Shown piece after piece: positions 56,539 to 64,000 of a DNA stretch of 64,000 bases (position 1 is the stretch's first letter; the number at the start of each line of letters is the position of its first letter). The notes beneath the pieces are model-generated. The model did no database searches, was not told where the DNA came from, and saw nothing but the letters and a program-made list of their open reading frames with translations. The stretch is taken from NCBI GenBank assembly GCA_918026815.1, contig CAKJVC010000201.1, forward strand, positions 1-64,000. Direction: 5' to 3'. The stretch comes from Chalara sp. BL73. Taxonomy: Eukaryota > Ascomycota > Leotiomycetes > Helotiales. Made by a program: the position numbers and the translations under genes.

Positions 56539-57353
56539 GACGAATTTTCAGCCGAAGCCGAAGCAGCCTTTGAGCTGCAACAGATGGCCCAGAGCTATAT
56601 GATCCATACAGACTGCCCAAAAAAATCCGCATATGTATTGCCTGATTTCGATTTTAGCTACAGAGAGAATGTGCTCGATCCTGATTTCAAGGCATCTCGC
56701 AGCACGGCACCTGGCGCGCATCCACTGCAGGCTCTTCGAAGCTTGGTTAAGTCGCATCTGATAGGACCGATACTCACAAAAGCTCAAATTAGCGCAACTT
56801 CATGCCAAATTGGACAAAATTTTTGCAATGCCGCCCATGAACCTCTGCTACAGGATTGGAAGATATAACAGGAATTGGATTGGCCCTGCAGTACTTTCAA
56901 TACATCGCGCGTTCAAACAAACGTGCTCCTGCGACCTGAGGTGTAAGTAAGCCAAATTCAGCCAGGAAGCGGACAAGAAATCCAACTGCAATTAGCCTGC
57001 AGGTTCCATCAGCAAAGGTCGGTGAAAATTTTCTCAACTTCGTTTAGTATTGAGCGAAGTTGCTTTGATCCTCAGTTCCACGAGAGGCAGGAAGAGTTTA
57101 CTTGGATTCCGTATATGCAGAGACAAGACACCGCGGATAGTGGCAATTTGTGGGGTGACAAAATGCTGAATTACTAGGCAGGCTACTCTCATATTTTGTT
57201 CCTCTGCTCTCGGTATAACCCTTCCGTTGGTAGGTTTCCAAGAGCAATTTGGCTGGTTGTGCTGTGGACTTAAATTTTATGCCCAGAAATCACATGATTT
57301 TGACGTGTTGCCTCCAAAAATATATATGCAGGAAGGCGGTGGAGGCCCACATA
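56539..57353. other. Intergenic
   Basis: A plus-strand frame at 56584-56868 (94 codons) has no recognised family. Otherwise nothing. Confidence 0.4.
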
Positions 57354-58657
57354 TCATGATTTCATAAATATTGAAGGAGATGTCCAACCCCAAACCACGG
57401 CATAATGGCTCGCCAATAGTTTCCATTCTTCAACCTCGTCGAGTCCTTCTAGTGCATTTACCTGCAGGATGCAAATCAGCACTCCTGAACCACAGGTTAT
57501 GGAAGGGTACACTTACTCTTTCCTTTTCATCTTCAGAGATCCATTTCTCCCATATCTCATTAGTATCGATACTCTCCGCTCCAGCTATATCCAATAAATT
57601 AGCTTGATATCCCCTCGCGACAAATACATATGCTGATCAGAGGAATTACATACCAAATCCTAATTCAACCAACCTCGTTTTCTGATCCTCCAACGTTTTA
57701 TATTTCTGTAATGTAGGCATGACGATCCCCCTTGCAGCAAGATTTTCTACCATGGTCTGTCCAAATGGATCGTTGACTCTTATGGGCTCGTAGAGAATGA
57801 TGCCGAGCGGCTGAATTCGCTTGGTAAACCATTGTATCACTTCTCTGGCTGTGTCGACCTCTAGATAGCAGAGACAGCATTCAGATATGATGAGCGTAGG
57901 CACCTGTGGTTTCCGAGTCAGCCCGCCCTACATCCAGAGTTTATATCCTTCCAAGAAGCAGGTACATACATCGCTTCTGACCCCTTTGAACGCCTCGAGA
58001 GACTCAACGGGTGGAAGTGTTCGAAGATCCAATGGATATATGGAATAACCACTCAATTCCTCATCGAAGAGCTTAGATATGATGCCATCGACCTTCTGCC
58101 TTTTAATAACACATATATCTGGAAAGTCGAACTCGTGGTAGAGGAGATTATGATGTTTATTCTTTTTCCGCAGCCGGAAATATCGCGTATCCGTGCCCGC
58201 CCCTAACGAAATAATCTGCTTGAACTGATCCCCATCATTCGTATCTGAACCCGAGAGAAAGCTCTCAACTAAGCCATCTATGGCGGTTGTGCGGGTATAT
58301 GTTCCTATCACAACAGCGTCAGCTAACCTCTTTGCCCTGAACACATAAATCACATCTAATCGGAAACCAGGAGAGGTACAAACCTCTGTTAATGATTGGC
58401 AACCGCCTCGTATCCCGCCCATCCCCAAAATACCTCGCAAACTCGTCCTCCAGGTATCCCGCAGACACAGCGCTGAGTCTCGAGACCGCGGCATCGCTGT
58501 CCGTGTCGCGGATTGCTCGCTCCTTGCGTGGTAATGGCGGCGTGGAGGGCCCGCTTGCAGGGGAAAATCCAGATACCGGACCTCCAGGACCTCCTGGTCC
58601 ACGCCCTCGACCGCGTCCTCGTCCGCGAGATGCGAGGAGGTTTGGGATGGTGGACAT
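57354..58657 (-). CDS. PPM1: Leucine carboxyl methyltransferase 1 (PP2A methyltransferase)
   Basis: Five exons (58657-58384, 58304-57970, 57903-57654, 57602-57517, 57461-57354; introns 79, 66, 51 and 55 bp) add up exactly to 350 aa, normal for the family. The N-terminus has an [11 protein letters not shown] low-complexity leader. Then [33 protein letters not shown] across an intron, the SAM-binding loop [15 protein letters not shown] near residue 115, [30 protein letters not shown] and the C-terminal [16 protein letters not shown]. The enzyme methylates the C-terminal leucine of the PP2A catalytic subunit, steering holoenzyme assembly. Cytosolic. Start taken at 58657; an in-frame upstream ATG at 58689 is possible. 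No lesion. Confidence 0.94.
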
Positions 58658-61196
58658 TGTGGGCGATGTTGGATGTTTGGACGATGCAAGGCTGGAATGA
58701 GTGACGTTGGAGGTGGGGCAAGGCTGAGATCTGGGGGTTAGGCGAGTGACCCAGAGGCTTGGGCCTTTTTGGGCTGTTCATATTGAATGATGACCTAAGG
58801 GTGATCTGTTTAAGATCTTGCAAGCTTCCTTCACCGTCTTGTCAGAGTTTTTGAGAGAAATTGCGTAGGTTTGGGGGGTGTCTGAGTCAAACTCTATTCA
58901 TCTACTAATATAACTCGTCCCCCAAACCGTGATATAGGTTTGGTGTTGTCGGCTGATAATGTAAGGGTAACACTGTCTTGATTGTTTAATCCGGTGGTTT
59001 CTTTCAAGACTCTAGCCTTCCTTGCTTCCAGGTCACCAAGCTTGGCGATACTCTCTGCTTCTTGAAATAGTCGTCTGTTCTTCGTCAAGCCGCTCGATCA
59101 CATACTATAGCAAAGTCCAAGTCCTGTTCTACACTCTCGCGAGATGGAACTTCCTTTCTTGATCCACCACGTCTACTATCTTTCGGCTCAACCTATTTAC
59201 CGTTCATCTGGATCGCCTGGCCTTACAAGGCCTGTACCCATGGTGGAATCGCTATCCACGTCTGACCAAGACGAATAGCTTCTAATATCGTTCCATCTGG
59301 AAATGAAATTCGTGTTCATGCGCTCCATAGCCACAAACTCCTATAGATGCATAGAAGTTTCTATGCGTATTTGGACCTGATTCATGTTAACTCCTAGCAG
59401 CGAAGCAATCCTGAAGGAAATGCAGACACATGGCGAAAGACTGTGTCAAGAAGGATATATTGAGATGAAGCATAGAGTCAAATGTCATTTTTGCCTCTCT
59501 CGCATCCATCCTTCATAGATGGGATCATAGTCCTTATGACATGACAGTAGTTCTGTTTGGAGACATCTAGTTCATGATTGGATCTTGTGCTGTGATTGTT
59601 GTCTACATTGTAGACGAACCTTTTTTTTGTACAACTATTGAGCGGCCATCTCTTTCAATTGCACCCTTAACCGAGGCTCTGTTACTTGCTATGTTGACGA
59701 ATGTCTGCTCATTGGGAGCTTCTTTGATGAGCTTCTATTTACTGAAGTTCTCGCTACGAGGCTTGTTTTGTGGGTATCAAGCGGCACTTCAAGTAACTTG
59801 TCCTTTGTGTTGGCTGGCAGCTGTTGAATATGCCAATTCGAGGTAATGAACCGCGACGCTTGAAGCCATGATCGGAGACTTGCCATGTCAGTGATACATA
59901 GCACACTGTTCGCTATGCAGAGTCTCGTCCAATATTCGAGGACGAAAAGATTATGTGACGCGAGCATGACGCGGGTGCTTGCGACTCGAGAACACACGGA
60001 TGAAAAGATGTGACTGACCTACCCATAATTTCCTCCTATTTCACCACACTCCGGTAGCTGATGTGTGCCCCCCGCATGTGAATTGGGACGAAGGGGGGTG
60101 GGTTACATGCTGATCCGTTCTCGCCCAACGATAGCACCGCGCAAGTGCACTGTGATATTCGCCCATGATCCACTCAAAGCGAAAGGCCACGAACGGGACT
60201 ACAGAGCAGCGAATCTACAGAACAGTTTTTGGGGGGTTGTCGCCAAGACGTTCCGGCCCCTAAACGGTTCGTGCCGGGGAGGTCTCAAGCCGCGCTTATC
60301 AGCCTCCATTCAGGTTCTTTTTGTTCCTGAAAAACGTTGTTGCGGTTGATGTTAGATGTACTTTATCTTGCAGCAATCTCCAACCCTGCCAGATCAAGCC
60401 GTTTTGGCGTCTAGCATGTCTGTTCCTAATATCGGATTGATTGAATTATTCCTCCCCATCATCTCCGAATAGTCCAAAAGATGGACGAGCCACCAATATG
60501 TATGTGATGGGGAGGAAATTAAGTTCGGCAGCCAATTGATCCAATGCAATTCTAGAATGAAGAATAGTCGCCAGGAACAAGTTGATGATTGGGCGGGCAA
60601 TCTTAATCAGCAAATTTTGTTCTGCACTGCACCATGACGGCTTGGCATCTGTTCCTCGGGCCTATTGGCCAATGCGAGACGACCAGTGGATCCAGATGTT
60701 TGATGAAGTGTAATTTCCCTCATCCCGGTCCTTTACCACTTCTGGACGTGCTGGCCAGAGCCAATTTGCTTCCCAGTCCAGGACCTTCCAGGCACTCACA
60801 GGCCCAAAGAACCAGGTTTTTTTTGGGTCTTTGCCTCCCATGTCAAACAATCTGGGGGAGAGACAAGAGACAGGGCCAGCCTCTTTTCTCTCCCCTTCAC
60901 CTCATCTCCTCTCCTCTTCTCTTCTTGTCGCTTCCTTCTGTTCCCTCCAGCAGCCCCATCCCCCACGCTCTCTTCCCTCCTTTGCTTTATTGCATCGGCA
61001 CGTCTGTTGCCATCACGTTCTTTACAAACGTTCGTTCTCATACTGACAGAAGGTCCTTCTGGACGCGCCATTGCCATTCGTTTTCATACTTGAGGGGGAA
61101 AATCTTGTACATAGGACGCATCCCCAACAACTCTTGCGCAGAACATATATAACACCACAGGCGAGGTTCGGCCACTGAACAGAATCATACATCATC
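58658..61196. other. 2.5-kb intergenic region between divergent PPM1 and SUN genes
   Basis: A 64-codon minus frame at 58894-59088 (SIAKLGDLEARKARVLKET) may be a fragment of something but has no partner. Frames at 59574-60349 have no support. The right end is the SUN-gene promoter. Confidence 0.4.
60880..60990 (+). promoter_or_regulatory. Pyrimidine-rich core-promoter tract of the SUN gene
   Basis: About 110 bp, more than 80 percent C and T on the plus strand, some 210-320 bp before the start codon. CT tracts near transcription starts are typical of highly expressed filamentous-fungal genes. Confidence 0.45.
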
Positions 61197-62753
61197 ATGA
61201 AGCTCTGGAACGTTCAAGCCGCAGTCAGCACTGCCATTCTGCTGCTCTCTTCGCCATGCGACGCAAAACATAGCCATAATTTGGAAGTGCTGGGAAGGAG
61301 GCATAATCATCTGCGTCATCGACACCTGCATACATCGCGCCATGTGGAAGCCGTGGAGAGCGGCATCGAGAAGCGCGGTGGACAATGCCAGTTCCCGACC
61401 AATGCGGGCCTCGTCGCGGTAACACCAAACTTGGAGAATGCTGGATGGGCGATGAGCCCCGATGAGCCATGCAAACCAGGCCACTACTGCCCATATGCCT
61501 GCCCGCCTGGCCAAGTGATGAACCAGTGGGATCCTTCTGCGACGACATATGTCTATCCACAGTCAATGGTAACCTTTGAGACTGCTTTGTCAAATTCTGC
61601 TGCTAACTAGAATAGAACGGTGGTCTCTACTGCAACAGCAATGGCGAAATCGAAAAGCCTTTCCCAAATAGATCCTATTGTCGCGATGGAACAGGTGCAG
61701 TGGCCGTAAAGAATAATTGCAAGGGCAAAGTATCTTTCTGCCAGACCGTTTTGCCCGGCAACGAAGCCATGTTGATCCCGACTGGAGTCGATGACTCTGC
61801 CACCTTGGCTGTTCCCGATCCATCCTACTGGGCCAGCACTGCAGCTCAGTACGTTTTTATTGCATTTTGTCAATTGAACATGTATTAACAAGCATAGTTA
61901 CTATATAAACGCTCCTGGGATTGATACCGGAGATGCCTGTATCTGGGGTAATGGAGATAAGGCTCTTGGAAACTGGAGCCCTTACGTCGCAGGAGCAAAC
62001 ACCGATAGTAACGGAAACACCTTCGCGAAACTCGGCTGGAACCCAATCTACGCTGTTGAGTCTGCTCTAACTCTGGGCAAAACCCTCCCAACCTTCGGTG
62101 TCAAATTCGAGTGTGATGGTAATGGATGCAACGGTCTTCCTTGCGCAATTGATCCAAGTAATGGATTGGGTAGCGTTACTAGTTCTCTATCAGCCACCGG
62201 TGCCGGTGGTGCTGACTTTTGTGTGGTCACGATTCCTAAGGGCGTGACTGCAAGGATCGTTGTATACGCCATTGGTGATGATAGCAGCTCGAGTGATACT
62301 TCCGAATCATCAAACGAAGCTGCCAAATCTACACCCAAACCTTCACCCACCCCAACGCCAACACCAACCCCTACTCCTACGCCAACTCCAAAGCCTACCA
62401 CAAGCTCTTCCAGCATTGTGATTCCTACGTCGTCAGAGGAGTCATCAAGCTCCACTGAGGAAGAGTCTACCTCAGCCTCCTCAACTTTGGATGCCAGCAC
62501 CAGCGTCAACACCACAGTGGCATCGCCTTCCAACTCTCCCCATATTCTCTTCCAAAATTCGACTAACTCCGCCTATCATACCGCAGCCCTCGTTAGCGGA
62601 GCCCCCAGCTCAACTTTGAGCAGCTCCACAAATGAAAATAGCCCAATTGCAAGTGAGACTGGCGACAAGAAGAATTCGGCCGATGTTACCACTGTCTCAA
62701 GTAGCTTCTTCAGCTTTGCCATCGCTCTGGTTGTAGCTGGCTTCATACTCTAA
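61197..62753 (+). CDS. SUN-family secreted cell-wall protein, GPI-anchored
   Basis: Three exons (61197-61568, 61616-61848, 61898-62753; introns 47 and 49 bp) give exactly 486 aa. Signal peptide to about residue 23 (ending PCDA), then a His/Arg-rich propeptide. The SUN (GH132) domain follows: WAMSPDEPCKPGHYCPYACP, PGQVMNQWDP, VSFCQTVLPGNEAMLIPTGV, LAVPDPSYWASTAAHYYINA (split by intron 2). From about residue 375 come seven or eight Pro-Thr repeats and a long Ser/Thr-rich stalk. The C-terminus is hydrophobic with small residues before it, as for GPI attachment. Family members act on beta-glucan during septation and cell separation, and one Aspergillus member has been linked to adhesion. The Cys pattern is intact. 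Confidence 0.93.
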
Positions 62754-64000
62754 GCATCCTTAATCATTGGAACTACCTTCGACCTGTTCATACTTCAACT
62801 TGTACAACGGCCCAGCACCGTTTGGCCCATTCGTTACGGATCGGCACCTTCAACTTCTTGCTCATGGCTTTATTATTATACCATATTCCTAATACGTCTG
62901 GATATACGTAATCACTAAAATACGAGGGTCGTTCGACCAACATATATGCCCTAACTTATAAATATATGGATGCGGTTTTTTTCTTCTTGCACATATCTAT
63001 GGATTCTCATCTGTGATGTGGCAATTATACCCAACTTTTGGAATGGCTTTTGGAAAATGGCAGTTTGGTGGATTTTTTTGTTGTATATTGGCCGCCATTT
63101 GGGGGATCACTTCTGCGATATTGGGGAATGGTGGAGGTGGAGCGGGGGAGAGCAAAATCAGGCACGCTTATTGCCCTTTTCATTACGAAATTCATGTGTA
63201 TTAGGACGTGTTATGATCAGGGATGGTGCCGTCTTTCAAAAGAATGGCAAGGATCGGATTGAAAGGGCCTTCCTTTTGTCTGGTGTGGAACAGATAGCTG
63301 AACGTAGCAACTAAAAGTTACAGACTGTCCTTGGACCTTGGCTCTATATAAATGTGATCTTAACTTCAACTTCTCCTTGTTTCACCGGGCCGCCTGTAGC
63401 TGCATTTTCAAGTAAGAAGATGAACGAAGCTAATACAAACTTTATGTATTTAAGGCGGTACATAAGAGCATGGCATGGAACCCAGAATTGACCCGTTCTC
63501 AGGCTACCCAGGTTCATACCAAGCTTTGATGCGTATTCCACGTCACAGGTGCACATCTGGGAGGCAAGGCTGCCTTCGAAAGACTGGAGGGCATATACAA
63601 ATTCAACAAAGGTTCGGGCTGGCTCGCACACCCAAGCGGGGATCATCCGGCTTTGAGAACCCTGCCCGGGGACATCTCTATACCTGCTGAACATGCTCCC
63701 TGGTTATTGATCTACCTTTGTTTTTTGTTTATAGCGGCGCCGCTATTAAATCAGAAACCCTTAGCAAAAAGATGGGAAACGGCCTGCCGCAGGCAATACT
63801 TCCTCGGCGCCACCACGCGCCACGGAGCTTTATCTTGAACGGCTATCTGGATGGAGAAACCATGATTCGGTGCGGTGAATCTCGTGGTGGGGATGGTAGG
63901 GGGTTGTGTGCGGGATTATCGTGGCGTTGTTGCATGGCTTTGCGTTGGAGGCAAAGAGGCAGAAAAATGACGGGTGGGTGGTGGTGAGGAAGGGGACAGG
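62754..64000. other. Intergenic to window end
   Basis: 3' flank of the SUN gene. A 116-codon minus frame at 63344-63694 and overlapping plus frames have no recognised family. Nothing else was seen. Confidence 0.4.

Noticed and set aside
51000..56540. Secondary-metabolite cluster (MFS, sulfotransferase, flavin-type protein side by side)
   Set aside because: No backbone synthase, no pathway regulator, and two of the three candidate genes are broken.
58894..59088. Short charged frame as a transposase or coiled-coil fragment
   Set aside because: Only 64 codons and no diagnostic motif; could not be tied to any family.
1..64000. Repeat-induced point mutation as the cause of the broken genes
   Set aside because: The lesions are mainly indels, not C-to-T changes, and the transposase is free of nonsense codons. 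Only the BLI-3 stop would fit such a change.
1..64000. tRNA, 5S rRNA, CRISPR or telomeric arrays
   Set aside because: No cloverleaf consensus boxes, regularly spaced repeats or TTAGGG arrays were found by eye; a tRNA or covariance-model scan was not possible here.

Overview
The window is nuclear DNA of a filamentous ascomycete, most likely a leotiomycete. The signs are short spliceosomal introns (about 45-200 bp, GT..AG), long promoters, and families typical of Pezizomycotina: a Zn2Cys6 regulator, 2EXR-domain proteins, a BLI-3 homologue, a SUN-family wall protein and a BED-finger hAT transposon. I saw no rRNA, tRNA or CRISPR. Exon limits were worked out by hand from splice sites, reading phase and family resemblance; totals that close in frame are stated.

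Layout. 1-1872 (-): secreted EGF/beta-propeller phytase with many frame breaks. 2395-4518 (-): conserved Ser-rich fungal protein with one G-run frame slip. 5049-6273 (-): UEV (inactive E2-like) protein of FTS/AKTIP type. 6801-7574 (-): CCDC124/Lso2 ribosome-associated factor. 7.6-14.1 kb: gene desert. 14100-16120 (+): MFS transporter. 17460-20632 (+): Ppr1-like Zn2Cys6 regulator. 22350-23879 (+): unrecognised 509-aa protein. 25718-27232 (+): old-yellow-enzyme type flavin oxidoreductase with a 19-nt exon. 27921-32838 (+): 2EXR gene split by an intact 3.79-kb hAT element. 34041-36320 (-): NIPA-type magnesium transporter. 39351-42423 (+): large Ser-rich protein with a C-terminal two-helix membrane domain. 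43066-45528 (-) and 46324-48050 (+): divergently arranged MAD1 and TAM41. 48575-49183 (-): small 2EXR/F-box-like protein. 49996-50988 (-): remnant of a membrane protein. 51740-52412 (-): BLI-3 homologue with a premature stop. 53258-54061 (-): sulfotransferase-like protein. 55215-56538 (+): broken DHA2-type MFS transporter. 57354-58657 (-): PPM1 leucine carboxyl methyltransferase. 61197-62753 (+): SUN-family wall protein.

How it fits together. Housekeeping genes (CCDC124, MAD1, TAM41, PPM1, NIPA) alternate with accessory, decaying or transposon-hit genes. I see no co-regulated cluster. The best-supported novelty is the hAT element: 18-bp terminal repeats starting CAGTG (one mismatch), a perfect 8-bp target duplication, a 777-codon transposase readable across five exons, and a host gene that becomes one 353-aa frame when the element and one duplication copy are taken out. 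A second theme is gene decay: frame breaks in the phytase and the DHA2 transporter and a nonsense codon in the BLI-3 homologue. Some of these may be assembly indels rather than real lesions.
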